Shown here: positions 44,655 to 54,303 of the stretch, piece by piece
Position numbering within the stretch: position 1 is the stretch's first letter
How the letters are laid out: every line of letters starts with the position of its first letter
Assembly (NCBI GenBank): GCA_003278465.1
Contig: QCFC01000008.1
Location: 1-64,000 of the forward strand
Length of the DNA: 64,000 bases
Direction of reading: 5' to 3'
Origin: Prochlorococcus sp. AG-363-B04
GTDB taxonomy: Bacteria; Cyanobacteriota; Cyanobacteriia; PCC-6307; Cyanobiaceae
Notes under the pieces: model-generated
What the model saw: only the letters and a program-made list of their open reading frames with translations
What the model was told of the DNA's origin: nothing
Database searches by the model: none
Translations under genes and position numbers: made by a program

Positions 44655-45380
44655 TTATTTAGTTGATTGTGGTTTTCCTTTGATATCAATGATTTTCCCA
44701 TCCTTAAATCGGACAATTTGTTTCGCTCTAATTGCCACATCATCTTCATGTGTCACAAGGACAATAGTTATGCCTTGATGATGAAGATTGTCAAATAGAT
44801 TAAGGACATCTTCTGTTGTTCTTGAGTCTAATGCTCCTGTGGGTTCGTCTGCAAGAAGCAAGGCAGGTTGATTGATAATTGCCCGAGCAATGGCTACTCG
44901 CTGTTGTTGCCCTCCAGACAGTTGATTTGGTCTATTAACCATTCTTTCTTTAAGTCCAACTTTTTCTAATGCATGCTCAGCTCGTTCTTGGCGGTCTGAA
45001 GAAGATATTCCTGCATAAATCATTGGAAGCATTACATTTTCTATTGCTGTTGCTTGCGGAAGAAGGTGAAATTGTTGAAAGACAAATCCTAGTTCTTGAT
45101 TTCGTAGGTCAGCGAGGGAATCGTCATCCAGATCTTCAACTGCCAAACCATTTAATTGATAACTTCCAGTAGTAGGACGATCAAGGCATCCAAGAATATT
45201 CATGGCAGTACTTTTGCCGGAGCCACTTGCTCCCATTACAGCCAGATAATCCCCTTTGTTAACTATTAGATTTAACTTATCAAGTGCCTTTACTTTGGCC
45301 TCCCCTTGACCGTAAAGCTTGCTGACATTGATGAGTGAAGCAACCTCCTTGGTTGCTTTTTCTTTTATTGAATTATCCAA
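44655..45380 (-). CDS. LolD/MacB-type ABC transporter ATP-binding protein
   Basis: The 241-residue ATPase has Walker A GASGSGKS (residues about 51-58), the Q loop in [10 protein letters not shown], the signature [14 protein letters not shown] and Walker [12 protein letters not shown]. The FQQFHLLP-type Q-loop and overall layout fit the LolD/MacB/DevA group (ABC-3 lipoprotein or export systems). No permease or adaptor partner is in the window. It overlaps the downstream end of ndhB by 8 bp but probably serves a different task. Its 3' end converges on birA with a 5-bp gap. Confidence 0.88.
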   Translation of the reverse strand: MDNSIKEKATKEVASLINVSKLYGQGEAKVKALDKLNLIVNKGDYLAVMGASGSGKSTAMNILGCLDRPTTGSYQLNGLAVEDLDDDSLADLRNQELGFVFQQFHLLPQATAIENVMLPMIYAGISSSDRQERAEHALEKVGLKERMVNRPNQLSGGQQQRVAIARAIINQPALLLADEPTGALDSRTTEDVLNLFDNLHHQGITIVLVTHEDDVAIRAKQIVRFKDGKIIDIKGKPQSTK

Positions 45381-46950
45381 GAGGAGCGGGAGTTTGTTGG
45401 TTTATTGCAATTGCTTCTTGTAGCAGTGGTGTCTCTGACACAGCATTATTAGCCCATTGAAAGAGTGGATTCGATAGCACTCCACCTATTGCAGTAATTG
45501 CTACACAAGTAACTAGGGCCACTCTAAGAGGTCTTAATCCCGAACTACCCCACTGAATCGAAGGATATGCTTTGACTATTTCAGAAGCCTCTTGAGGTTC
45601 TTTGACTACCATCATTTTTATTACTGAAATGTAGTAATATATTGAAATTACTGAGGTAACAAGACCTACGATTACAAGTAAATATTGTTGATCTGCCCAG
45701 CCTGCAAAGAAAAGATATATCTTTCCAAAGAAGCCAATCATAGGAGGTATCCCGCCCAGTGATAACAGGCAAAGACTTAGACCTAGAGTTATTAGAGGGT
45801 CTTTTTGATAAAGCCCTGCATAGTCAGATATTTTGTCACTTCCAGTTCGTATGGAAAATAAAATTATGCATGCGAATGCACCTAGATTCATGAAAAGATA
45901 GGCTGCTAAATATAGAACCATTGCAGCGAAGCCATCTTCTGTTCCACAAACTAGACCTATCATTATGAAACCAGCTTGGCCAATTGAGCTATAGGCCAAC
46001 ATCCTTTTCATTGATGTTTGAGCTAGTGCGACGACATTGCCCAAAGACATGCTTAAAACTGCCAAAACAGTAAAGAGAAGCTTCCATTGCTGATCGAAAG
46101 CTCCGAAACAACCAACTAGCAATCTCAGAGCGAGAGCAAAGCCTGCTGCTTTAGATCCAACTGAGAGAAATGCGACTACAGGGGTTGGAGACCCTTCGTA
46201 AACATCTGGAGTCCATTGATGAAAGGGGACTGCCGCAATCTTGAACGCAACTGTGGATAGTACAAAAACAAGAGCTAACGCTGAGATTGGTGAAGGGCTA
46301 GAAATTAATGCAATTCCTATTTGTTCAAGGTTTGTGCTGCCACTGATCCCATAAAGAAGTGATGCTCCATAAAGGAATACGGCTGCAGCGGCTGAACCAA
46401 CTAGAAGATATTTCAGAGCGGCTTCCGAGCTTCTGGCATCTTGTTTCATGTAGCCGGAGAGGAGATAACTTGCTACAGAAAGTGTTTCTAGAGAAACGAA
46501 AACACTTACAAGATCTGTTGATCCGCATAGCAGCATTGCGCCAAGCGTGGCGGCAAGCAGGATCGCAGCATATTCACCAGTGGGACTTCCGCTTTGCTTG
46601 GCATAGCGCCAGCTGATTAGTAATGAAATCAGAGTGGAAAGAGCTATTACAATCCGAAAAGAAATCGAAAGATTGTCAGATAGGAAGGCTCCTAGGAAAG
46701 CTGGCTCAATTGGGCCATTCCATTGAATTGCAAGTGTTAAGAGGGCTGATCCAAGACCTAAATAAGAAATAATTGGGACCCATTTTGCTGCAGCACGCTC
46801 TCCTGCCAGGTCAACAATTAATGTCCCTAGCATTGCTAGTAATACAAAGCCTTCTGGGGCGATTGAGCCAGCATTAAGTGAAAGATTAAGCAGCTCTTCA
46901 GGAGCTGTAATGCTTTGGGTGAGGAGAAGTAATGCACCCATTTCTGGCAT
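45373..46950 (-). CDS. ndhB: NAD(P)H-quinone oxidoreductase subunit 2 (NdhB)
   Basis: NdhB is a proton-pumping antiporter-like membrane subunit of the cyanobacterial NDH-1 complex, used in respiration and cyclic electron flow. The 525-residue protein has about 14 membrane segments. [40 protein letters not shown] (with the conserved His-x-Trp-x-Pro-Asp) and [20 protein letters not shown] are diagnostic. The start is ATG at 46950 after a start region without signal peptide. About 110 bp separates it from the divergent topA. Confidence 0.96.
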   Translation of the reverse strand: MPEMGALLLLTQSITAPEELLNLSLNAGSIAPEGFVLLAMLGTLIVDLAGERAAAKWVPIISYLGLGSALLTLAIQWNGPIEPAFLGAFLSDNLSISFRIVIALSTLISLLISWRYAKQSGSPTGEYAAILLAATLGAMLLCGSTDLVSVFVSLETLSVASYLLSGYMKQDARSSEAALKYLLVGSAAAAVFLYGASLLYGISGSTNLEQIGIALISSPSPISALALVFVLSTVAFKIAAVPFHQWTPDVYEGSPTPVVAFLSVGSKAAGFALALRLLVGCFGAFDQQWKLLFTVLAVLSMSLGNVVALAQTSMKRMLAYSSIGQAGFIMIGLVCGTEDGFAAMVLYLAAYLFMNLGAFACIILFSIRTGSDKISDYAGLYQKDPLITLGLSLCLLSLGGIPPMIGFFGKIYLFFAGWADQQYLLVIVGLVTSVISIYYYISVIKMMVVKEPQEASEIVKAYPSIQWGSSGLRPLRVALVTCVAITAIGGVLSNPLFQWANNAVSETPLLQEAIAINQQTPAPLG

Positions 46951-47060
46951 AGCGAATTCTGATCAAACCAGCTTTGAAGACTGTAACTGCCACACTAGTC
47001 AGATAGTTGTTTTTAAACTTGAATCTATGCAGGAAGAGGGTCAGTGCGATAGAGAGGGAG

Positions 47061-49793
47061 ATGGTTACATACTCGCCTGTGGCGAAAACATTAGTCATCG
47101 TCGAGAGCCCAACTAAAGCGCGAACTATTCGTGGGTTCTTGCCTAAGGCCTTCCAAGTGGAGGCTTCAATGGGTCATGTCAGGGATCTCCCAAATAGTGC
47201 TAGTGAGATTCCTGCCGCAAAGAAAGGTCAGAAGTGGGCCAACCTTGGGGTAAATACCACGGCTGATTTTGAACCTCTTTATGTTGTCCCTAAGGACAAG
47301 AAGAAAATAGTTAAGTCTTTAAAAGAAGCTTTAAAAGAGGCTGACCAGTTACTTCTGGCCACTGATGAAGACAGAGAAGGAGAAAGTATTAGTTGGCATT
47401 TGTTGCAATTGCTTGCTCCAAAAATTCCTGTAAAAAGGATGGTTTTTCATGAAATCACGAAAGAAGCTATAGCTAAGGCACTTGAAAAGACTAGAGACCT
47501 TGATATGGAGTTGGTCCATGCGCAAGAGACCAGACGGATACTCGATCGATTAGTTGGATATACATTGTCTCCTCTTTTATGGAAGAAAGTTGCATGGGGA
47601 CTTTCTGCTGGGAGAGTTCAATCGGTTGCAGTTCGTTTACTAGTTCAGAGAGAAAGGGCTCGTAGGGCTTTCCGAAAAGGAACGTATTGGGATCTCAAGG
47701 CCACGCTTGATCTAAGTGGTAATAGCTTTACTGCCAAGCTGATTAATTTTCTTGGCCAGAAAATTGCTAATGGAAATGATTTTGATGAGAGTACTGGTCA
47801 AATAAAAGAAGGCTCAAAAGTCCGACTTTTGAGTGAACAAGAGGCGTTAAGTCTTGCCGAGAAAGTTCGCTCGGCCCCATGGGTTGTTGAATCTGTTGAA
47901 GAGAAGCCAACAGTCAGGAAACCTGTCTCTCCTTTTACGACAAGCACGCTTCAGCAGGAGGCGAATCGAAAGCTCAGGCTTTCAGCTAGGGAAACTATGC
48001 GATGTGCTCAAGGTCTTTATGAGCGAGGTTTTATTACCTATATGAGAACCGATTCGGTTCATTTATCTGATCAAGCTATCCGTGCGGCTCGAAGTTGTGT
48101 TGAGTCTCGATATGGATCAGAATACCTGAGCAAAACTGTAAGGCAATTTACCAATAAATCTCGAAATGCTCAGGAAGCACATGAGGCTATTAGACCTGCC
48201 GGAGAGAGTTTTCGTACCCCTATTGAAACTGCTTTAGAAGGTCGTGATTTAGCTCTTTATGAGCTTGTTTGGAAACGCACAGTGGCAAGTCAGATGGCTG
48301 AAGCAAAATTGACCATGCTTTCTATTGACTTGTCCGTTTCAGATGCAGTTTTTCGTGCGACTGGAAAAAGAATAGATTTTCCTGGATTTTTCCGTGCTTA
48401 TGTTGAAGGGAGTGATGATCCAGAACTTGCGCTAGAAGGCCAGGAGGTTTTGTTGCCAGAACTTAAGAAAGGTGATAATCCTAGGCAGAAAGAGGTAGAG
48501 GCACTAGGACATCAGACTCAACCTCCTGCTCGATATAGCGAGGCTTCTCTTGTAAAAATTCTTGAGAAAGAAGGGATTGGACGACCATCTACTTACGCAA
48601 GCATTATTGGCACGATTAGTGATCGAGGCTATGCGTCACTTCAGAATAATTCTCTAATTCCTAGTTTTACTGCTTTTGCTGTGACAGCTCTCCTTGAAGA
48701 GAATTTTCCAGATCTGGTTGACACAAGCTTCACTGCCAGAATGGAATCAACACTTGATGAAATTTCTACTGGAAAAGTTAAATGGCTCCCCTATTTGGAA
48801 AAATTTTATAAGGGAAATGATGGATTAGAAAATCAGGTTCAGCAAAGAGAAGGTGATATTGATCCTGGTTCTTCTAGGACGATTGATTTGGAAGGCCTAC
48901 CTTGCGTAGTTCGTATAGGTAGGTTTGGTGCTTATCTGGAATCGAGCCGCAAAGGTGATGATGGAGAAGAAGAGCTGATAAAGGCGACACTTCCAAATGA
49001 AATAACTCCTGCGGATCTTGACGAAGAAAAAGCAGAGTTACTAATCAAGCAGAAGGCAGAAGGTCCAGAGTCCTTGGGTGAAGATCCTGAAACGGGGGAG
49101 CAGATATATCTTTTGTTTGGACAGTATGGCCCTTATGTCCAAAGAGGTCAGGTTAGTGAAGAAGTACCAAAACCTAAGAGAGCTTCTTTGCCAAAAGGAG
49201 TCAAGCCTGAAGAAGTTAGTCTTGAGGATGCTTTAGGCCTGCTTCGGCTTCCTCGGTTGTTAGGAGATCACCCTGAAGGAGGCCGCATCCAGGCTGGCCT
49301 GGGTCGTTTTGGTCCTTATGTTGTTTGGGACAAAGGAAAAGGTGATAAGGATTATCGATCTTTAAAAGGAGAAGATGACGTGTTGTTAGTGGGGATTACT
49401 AGAGCGCTGGAATTATTAGCTATGCCGAAGAGAGGACGCGGTGGGCGAACAGCTTTGAAGGAGTTGGGTGTTCCAGATGGTAGTGATCAAATGATTCATG
49501 TTTACGATGGTCCTTATGGTCTTTATGTCAAACAAGGTAAGGTCAATGCATCTTTGCCTGAAGGTAAGAGTGCAGAAGAAATCACATTGGCTGAAGCAGT
49601 TGAACTTTTAAAGGCAAAAGAAGGAGCTAAGAAAAAGAAAAAGACTACTCGTGCTAAGTCTTCTACCAAAAAGAAGACAAAAAGTAGTTCCAAGAAGTTA
49701 ACTGATCCTTCTGTCCGTAAAACACCTGCAACAACAAAGACGGGTCGTTTGCGTGCTAGTGCAGTAAGGATTATTAAGCCTGGGGAAAATTGA
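47061..49793 (+). CDS. topA: DNA topoisomerase I (TopA)
   Basis: TopA relaxes negative supercoils via a type IA mechanism. The Toprim domain has KTLVIVESPTKARTIRGFLP and the DxDxE motif in LATDEDREGESISWHL. The catalytic Tyr lies in ERGFITYMRTDSVHLS near residue 325. After the core come C-terminal repeats with FGQYGPYVQRG and LGRFGPYVVW and a basic tail of alternating Lys/Ser/Thr, as in marine cyanobacteria. The classical zinc-finger repeats are replaced. At 910 aa it is full-length. I use the ATG at 47061; GTG at 47079 (VAKTLVIVE) is a real alternative. Confidence 0.96.
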   Translation: MVTYSPVAKTLVIVESPTKARTIRGFLPKAFQVEASMGHVRDLPNSASEIPAAKKGQKWANLGVNTTADFEPLYVVPKDKKKIVKSLKEALKEADQLLLATDEDREGESISWHLLQLLAPKIPVKRMVFHEITKEAIAKALEKTRDLDMELVHAQETRRILDRLVGYTLSPLLWKKVAWGLSAGRVQSVAVRLLVQRERARRAFRKGTYWDLKATLDLSGNSFTAKLINFLGQKIANGNDFDESTGQIKEGSKVRLLSEQEALSLAEKVRSAPWVVESVEEKPTVRKPVSPFTTSTLQQEANRKLRLSARETMRCAQGLYERGFITYMRTDSVHLSDQAIRAARSCVESRYGSEYLSKTVRQFTNKSRNAQEAHEAIRPAGESFRTPIETALEGRDLALYELVWKRTVASQMAEAKLTMLSIDLSVSDAVFRATGKRIDFPGFFRAYVEGSDDPELALEGQEVLLPELKKGDNPRQKEVEALGHQTQPPARYSEASLVKILEKEGIGRPSTYASIIGTISDRGYASLQNNSLIPSFTAFAVTALLEENFPDLVDTSFTARMESTLDEISTGKVKWLPYLEKFYKGNDGLENQVQQREGDIDPGSSRTIDLEGLPCVVRIGRFGAYLESSRKGDDGEEELIKATLPNEITPADLDEEKAELLIKQKAEGPESLGEDPETGEQIYLLFGQYGPYVQRGQVSEEVPKPKRASLPKGVKPEEVSLEDALGLLRLPRLLGDHPEGGRIQAGLGRFGPYVVWDKGKGDKDYRSLKGEDDVLLVGITRALELLAMPKRGRGGRTALKELGVPDGSDQMIHVYDGPYGLYVKQGKVNASLPEGKSAEEITLAEAVELLKAKEGAKKKKKTTRAKSSTKKKTKSSSKKLTDPSVRKTPATTKTGRLRASAVRIIKPGEN

Positions 49794-49798
49794 TTCCC

Positions 49799-50281
49799 AT
49801 GATGGAATCTCGGAAATGTAGATTTTTCAGTTATTTAGGTTGCAAGTCTATTTGCATTCCTATTCTTTTTATATCATTGCAATCCTGTGCGAAATCTGAG
49901 TTTGGGCAACAACTTGCCAATAGTTTCAATGAACCCTCTGAACAGGTTTTGTCAAGATCTAAACTCTCTTCTGATGAATTACCTGCTAAGAAATCGGAAT
50001 TGGAAACAGTTTCTAACAAGAAAAGAAAACAGAGTATTTCGAAGAATGATTCAATTGAGTTGAACTCTAGAGAAGAGAAAATCAGTAGAAAAATTCTTCT
50101 TAACCCTCAGCCTTACAGAATCATAATAAAAGTCACTAAGGCAGACCCTTCTGCGCCGGCAGAGGTTGTTACAAATGCTTTAAGAAGAGCTGGTGTTCGT
50201 TTTGAAGTGGAGATGATTGAGAGAGTTAATGATACAGATTCTTATAAGAATTCCTCTAGAGAAAGAAGAGGAAGATCTTGA
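49799..50281 (+). CDS. Putative lipoprotein of unknown function
   Basis: The 160-residue product starts with a short basic region and a hydrophobic segment that ends FISLQSCAKS, a lipobox-like site with Cys at about position 30. The mature part is rich in Ser, Lys, Glu and Asn (disordered) until a C-terminal region of about 50 residues with PYRIIIKVTKADPSAPAEVV and a predicted alpha/beta character. No family is recognised. A TTG at 49790 that overlaps the topA stop is an alternative start. It overlaps the next gene by one base, so it is part of a topA-downstream operon. Confidence 0.6.
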   Translation: MMESRKCRFFSYLGCKSICIPILFISLQSCAKSEFGQQLANSFNEPSEQVLSRSKLSSDELPAKKSELETVSNKKRKQSISKNDSIELNSREEKISRKILLNPQPYRIIIKVTKADPSAPAEVVTNALRRAGVRFEVEMIERVNDTDSYKNSSRERRGRS

Positions 50282-50964
50282 TGCGTTTTGTGAAATCACA
50301 TTTACGATCAAGGGATCAGCCTTTAGCTCCTATGAGTAGACGAAGGGCTGTGACAATGATGGAGACTTCATACCTGGCATCCTCCACAGCTCTTATATGG
50401 ATAGCTTTGTATTACTTACCAGTGGGGGGGGCTTTTTTTCGATTGGCCTTACCATTGCCATTAATTCTGCTGCATTTGCGACGAGGGTCTTCAGCTGGTT
50501 TTGAAGGTCTGCTTCTGTCATTGTTGCTTTTAGTAGCCTTGATGGGGCCTGTGAGGGGGCCTTTGGTTTTATTTCCTTATGGATTGCTTTCTCTTTGGTT
50601 GGGTTGGAGTTGGCAGCGTTTGTTGAGTTGGTGGATTAGTTGGCCTGTCGGAATTTTTGTTGGTTCTGTTGGTTTTCTTGTGAGAGTTTCTGTCTTGTCT
50701 TTGTTAGTAGGTGAAAATCTTTGGGTAATAATTACTCGTGCTGGTTCTACGTTTCTTGATCGATTAGTTGATTTGCTGAACTTACCTTTTTCACCTGACT
50801 TAACACAAGTGCAGTTACTAGCATTAGCGCTTGTGATTGTGCAAGAGGCAATATATGTAATGGCCCTGCATGCTTTGGCTTTTTGGATTTTCCCTAGATT
50901 AAAAGCAGCTATACCTGAACCTCCAAATTTATTGCATAGTCTTGTGGTTTTTGATCCTCTTTGA
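50281..50964 (+). CDS. DUF2232 multipass membrane protein
   Basis: The 227-residue protein has six or so membrane segments and matches the DUF2232 (YybS-like) membrane family as found in cyanobacteria. The visible hallmarks are the early MSRRRAVTMMETSYLASSTA region and conserved small-residue helices. Function is unknown. It overlaps the preceding gene by one base (TGATG) and the next by 23 bp. The gene carries a run of eight G at 50424-50431, within the codons for VGGA. The frame stays open across it. Confidence 0.75.
   Translation: MRFVKSHLRSRDQPLAPMSRRRAVTMMETSYLASSTALIWIALYYLPVGGAFFRLALPLPLILLHLRRGSSAGFEGLLLSLLLLVALMGPVRGPLVLFPYGLLSLWLGWSWQRLLSWWISWPVGIFVGSVGFLVRVSVLSLLVGENLWVIITRAGSTFLDRLVDLLNLPFSPDLTQVQLLALALVIVQEAIYVMALHALAFWIFPRLKAAIPEPPNLLHSLVVFDPL
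50424..50431 (+). repeat. G8 homopolymer tract inside the DUF2232 gene
   Basis: Eight consecutive G bases, followed by C and then seven T, occur in the first third of the gene. Long G runs are rare in AT-rich genomes. The frame is intact here, and a one-base change would truncate the protein. It is the second longest G run I saw in the window after G10 at 62889. Confidence 0.9.
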
Positions 50965-52159
50965 GTTGAAGAATATTGCTTCACAATCAAAATTACCCCC
51001 TGGTTGTATTGCCTTTGGAAGGGGTGCCTCTCGATCTTTTGTAAAGCAATGGCTTTCTTTTTGGAGCAATGTTAAAAATGACTTTTCTTTTGTATTGATA
51101 CTTGCAGGGTCTCGTACTGCAGAGTTAGAAGGTATTTCAGCAGCCGGTGCAACATCAGCCTCACGAAAATTCACTGCAGTTGCTGATGCCGAGTTACTTC
51201 TTAATGGGCCGGGTAGTCATAGGAAGTTTGCATTGCCTCCTCTTGATGGTGGGGTTTCTCCTGCCTTGATCAGTTATGTTTCCTCGAGGTTTATTGGAGT
51301 TGATCCCATTGTGGTGTCAGTGGGATTGCCTTGCTTGCCAGAGTTTCCTCATTTACGCCTTGAACCTCTTGTTCATGGGCCAGCTAATTGTGTTAGCACT
51401 GGGAAGGCCATGGATCAAGAGCGTGTGCGATCTCTTTGGGATCGAGGTTTTTCTATTGGGCGAAAACTTAGTCGGCCATTAGTGCTTGCAGAATGTGTTC
51501 CTGGAGGAACAACGACAGCGCAGGCAGTTTTAACAGGGCTTGGTTTATCAGTTTCTGATTTGATTAGTGGAAGTTCTGTAGAACCTCCTAGAGACTTGAA
51601 AACGATCGTGGTCGGTCGCGGACTTAAGTCCGCTAACTTTCAGGGTCGAATTTCCCCTTATCAGTTACTTGCGGCAATTGGTGATCCGTTTCAGCCAGTA
51701 GCAGTTGGATTATTGCTGGGGGCAAGACAATCTGGTCAACAAGTTGTAATGGCTGGTGGTAGCCAAATGGTGGCCGTTTTGGCTATGGCACTTTGGGATT
51801 TAAATGCTGAACAAAGAAGAGATTTAGTTAGTCGAGTGGTTGTTGGTACTACAGCTTGGCTTGCAACAGAGAATAGTTCTTCTTTGAAGAAAGTAGGTAA
51901 CCTTGAACTTCTTTTAGATCGGGTTGGAGAATATTTTGGAGTCAACCTGCTTGGCTTATCTACAGGACTTAGATTTCATACAAGTACTCATAAGGAGTTA
52001 AGAGATTATGAGCGTGGCTATGTCAAAGAGGGTGTTGGAGCAGGTGCTTTAGCACTATTAGCACAGGTAAATGGTATCTCTTGCAATCAGTTAGTAGATG
52101 CCTGTGATTCGGCGATTGAAAAATTAGAAGGAACTTTTAGTGAAAAATCTATTGATTGA
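50942..52159 (+). CDS. CobT-like phosphoribosyltransferase family protein (TIGR00303 type)
   Basis: The 405-residue protein resembles the nicotinate-nucleotide:dimethylbenzimidazole phosphoribosyltransferase relatives found in archaea and cyanobacteria. Typical parts are LAGSRTAELEGISAAGATSA, the ECVPGGTTTAQAVLTGLG segment, and QVVMAGGSQMVAVLAMALWD. These enzymes activate the lower ligand of cobamides. Cyanobacteria use pseudocobalamin, so the true base may be adenine. The GTG at 50942 overlaps DUF2232 by 23 bp; a TTG at 50966 would avoid it. No other cobalamin gene is near. Confidence 0.78.
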   Translation: MWFLILFELKNIASQSKLPPGCIAFGRGASRSFVKQWLSFWSNVKNDFSFVLILAGSRTAELEGISAAGATSASRKFTAVADAELLLNGPGSHRKFALPPLDGGVSPALISYVSSRFIGVDPIVVSVGLPCLPEFPHLRLEPLVHGPANCVSTGKAMDQERVRSLWDRGFSIGRKLSRPLVLAECVPGGTTTAQAVLTGLGLSVSDLISGSSVEPPRDLKTIVVGRGLKSANFQGRISPYQLLAAIGDPFQPVAVGLLLGARQSGQQVVMAGGSQMVAVLAMALWDLNAEQRRDLVSRVVVGTTAWLATENSSSLKKVGNLELLLDRVGEYFGVNLLGLSTGLRFHTSTHKELRDYERGYVKEGVGAGALALLAQVNGISCNQLVDACDSAIEKLEGTFSEKSID

Positions 52160-52173
52160 TTAGGATTTGAATT

Positions 52174-53178
52174 ATGCCTAAGAATTTTCTTACGAGAAGA
52201 GAGCTTTTAAACTTAGCTTTGTTTGCTGGAATAAGTGGTTTGGTTGGGTGTAGTTCTGTAAGTCAATCTCCAACCTTAAGCTCAACTTCAGAGACATTGC
52301 CTAAGCAATGGCTTAAACAGCTCCCATCTCCTTGGAAATATCAAGCAATTAAATCTTCTTCACTGGTGAATCCTTTCCCTAGCATTTTACGTGAAGGGAA
52401 TGATCTTGTTGCTTTAAGTGATGGTTGGCTTAGTTCTTTACCTTTAGGGCTTCTTAGGCCAATAGATTTTCTGAAGAATAGAAAGTATCTGGATGATCAG
52501 ACTCAAACATTTTTGTCAGGACTTGGTAATGATCTTGCACTAAGAGTTTTTCCGGTTTTTGTAAGCCCTTGGGTATTGTTATTTCGTAAGGGTGAACATT
52601 GGCTAGAAGATGCATCTGAAAGTTGGTCGGTCTTATTAGACCCATCCTTGAAGAAACAATTAGTGCTTCCTAGAAGCCCTCGATTGGTGATGTCTATCTC
52701 TGACCGAATAGGGAGTAAAGAAGATCTGAAAAGACTGAGATCGAATGCTCTTACTTATGATGATCGCAATGCTCTGAATTGGGTTGTTAATGGTGAAGCA
52801 CGTGTGGCAGTGTTACCGTTAAACCGTTGTTTATCAACTCTAAGTAGAGATCCTCGATTGAGTATTGCTTTACCTAAGAGTGGGGCTCCATTACATTGGA
52901 CTTGCCTGGTTCACTCGGCTACTTCAAGGGAGGCTTTCCCTGAAAATTGGATTATGAAGGCTTGGGATGAGAATATTCTAGGTAAACTACTTGCTAATGG
53001 TTGGCTGCCTACTTTGCGCCAATCAGAATTTGTAAGCTCTCAACGATTTGTTCCTGAGATATATCATCCTTTAGTTTTCGTTCCCAAGTCAACTTGGTCA
53101 CTTTGTTGGTCTTTACCACTGCTTACTTTTGAGCAAAGGAATGAGATGGAGTACCAGTGGAACGCATCAGCCCCATAA
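52174..53178 (+). CDS. Tat-type lipoprotein, periplasmic solute-binding-like
   Basis: The N-terminus LTRRELLNLALFAGISGLVGC has paired Arg and a lipobox ending at Cys26, which reads as a Tat lipoprotein signal. The 334-residue protein otherwise has an alpha/beta layout like type II solute-binding proteins (PotD-like): ILREGNDLVALSDGWLSSLP, then VNGEARVAVLPLNRCLSTL and a C-terminal SQRFVPEIYHPL. No ABC permease or ATPase gene lies beside it. The ligand is unknown. Its 3' end overlaps the convergent aldo/keto reductase by 12 bp. Confidence 0.65.
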   Translation: MPKNFLTRRELLNLALFAGISGLVGCSSVSQSPTLSSTSETLPKQWLKQLPSPWKYQAIKSSSLVNPFPSILREGNDLVALSDGWLSSLPLGLLRPIDFLKNRKYLDDQTQTFLSGLGNDLALRVFPVFVSPWVLLFRKGEHWLEDASESWSVLLDPSLKKQLVLPRSPRLVMSISDRIGSKEDLKRLRSNALTYDDRNALNWVVNGEARVAVLPLNRCLSTLSRDPRLSIALPKSGAPLHWTCLVHSATSREAFPENWIMKAWDENILGKLLANGWLPTLRQSEFVSSQRFVPEIYHPLVFVPKSTWSLCWSLPLLTFEQRNEMEYQWNASAP

Positions 53179-54303
53179 TCGTCTCTGAGGAGCTGCTGCC
53201 AAACGTTTATGAGTATCTTTAAGTAAATAAGGAATATTTAGATTATATGGACAGCGTGGAATGCAATCATTGCAATTTTCACAGGCGCTTGCATTTACTT
53301 GTTCCCACCAGTGACCTGCCTTCCCAATAAGGTTGTACCTTTCTTTCGCAAACGTGGAGAGACTGTGCCCGATATCAAGATTTCTTAATCTTAAAATCCC
53401 GCTAATTGGTACTTCATTGGGACAAGGCAGACATTTTTGACATTGATTACAAAGAGTTCCTTCAAGCCTTTCTGCACGGTTATCTTGAAGATTTTTAATA
53501 GCTTGTTCTTCATTCTTTTTCAAAGGCCAATTTGCATTTATTAGTTTTTTAGCAAGCTTCAAGTCTTCAGGTTTTGATGCCCCTACCGTAAGAGTACTAA
53601 TACCATTCGCTATTAGGTAGCGGTAGGCAAGTTCCAATGGCTCTATTGGTAGACAATCTTGGATTAAAGTAGGGCTAGGGTTGTGTAAATGTCCACCTTT
53701 GTCTGCTGGTGAGATTGCCATGACTCCCATGTCAGAAGCTAAAGCTAAATTTGCTAGTGGTATCCTCAGTGGATCAAGAAGGTGCAGATGCAAGCTGCAG
53801 AAATCAAAGAAATTGCAAGTAATTGCTTCTTTAATTAGTTTTATAGATCCATGACTGCTAAAGCCAACTTGATTAATTAAATTTTCTTCTTTTGCCCATC
53901 TTATTAGTTCAAACCCTTCTCCCTGGAGAATCCATTCAAGATGCTTCGGTAAATTAATTCCATGAATTGCAAGGTTGTCTAGCTTCTTAATCCCTAGACG
54001 GTTTAAGAGACCTTTAAGTTGATTTTTACCTTCTAAGATGTCAATACAAGGGAGAATTTTGCTGGTAATAATCCAATCATTTATTGGTTGCATTCCTTCT
54101 TCTTTAAGACGTTTAATAGCTTCTCCAAGGAATGTTTCTGCAGGGCCATAAGCGGGTGATGTCTCTATGTGATTGATACCTATTAAAAGAGCCATTTTCA
54201 ATATATTAAACATCTGCTCTGATGAATTAATAGCTCTCATTGTCCCCAATGTAAATAAACTTACTTTTGACTTTTTTCCAAAAGGACGGCGAATTTTTTT
54301 CAT
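53167..54303 (-). CDS. Aldo/keto reductase with C-terminal 4Fe-4S clusters
   Basis: The 378-residue protein has an aldo/keto reductase barrel: IGINHIETSPAYGPAETFLG with the Tyr of the catalytic tetrad, DWIITSKI with the Lys, and NLAIHGINLPK with the His. The C-terminal part adds two cysteine clusters, CNQCQKCLPCP and CENCNDCIPRCPY, as in ferredoxin-like 4Fe-4S sites. This domain union is known for cyanobacterial and bacterial reductases with unknown substrates. It suggests electron transfer from a redox partner. It overlaps the BFN gene by 4 bp. Confidence 0.87.
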   Translation of the reverse strand: MKKIRRPFGKKSKVSLFTLGTMRAINSSEQMFNILKMALLIGINHIETSPAYGPAETFLGEAIKRLKEEGMQPINDWIITSKILPCIDILEGKNQLKGLLNRLGIKKLDNLAIHGINLPKHLEWILQGEGFELIRWAKEENLINQVGFSSHGSIKLIKEAITCNFFDFCSLHLHLLDPLRIPLANLALASDMGVMAISPADKGGHLHNPSPTLIQDCLPIEPLELAYRYLIANGISTLTVGASKPEDLKLAKKLINANWPLKKNEEQAIKNLQDNRAERLEGTLCNQCQKCLPCPNEVPISGILRLRNLDIGHSLSTFAKERYNLIGKAGHWWEQVNASACENCNDCIPRCPYNLNIPYLLKDTHKRLAAAPQRRLWG

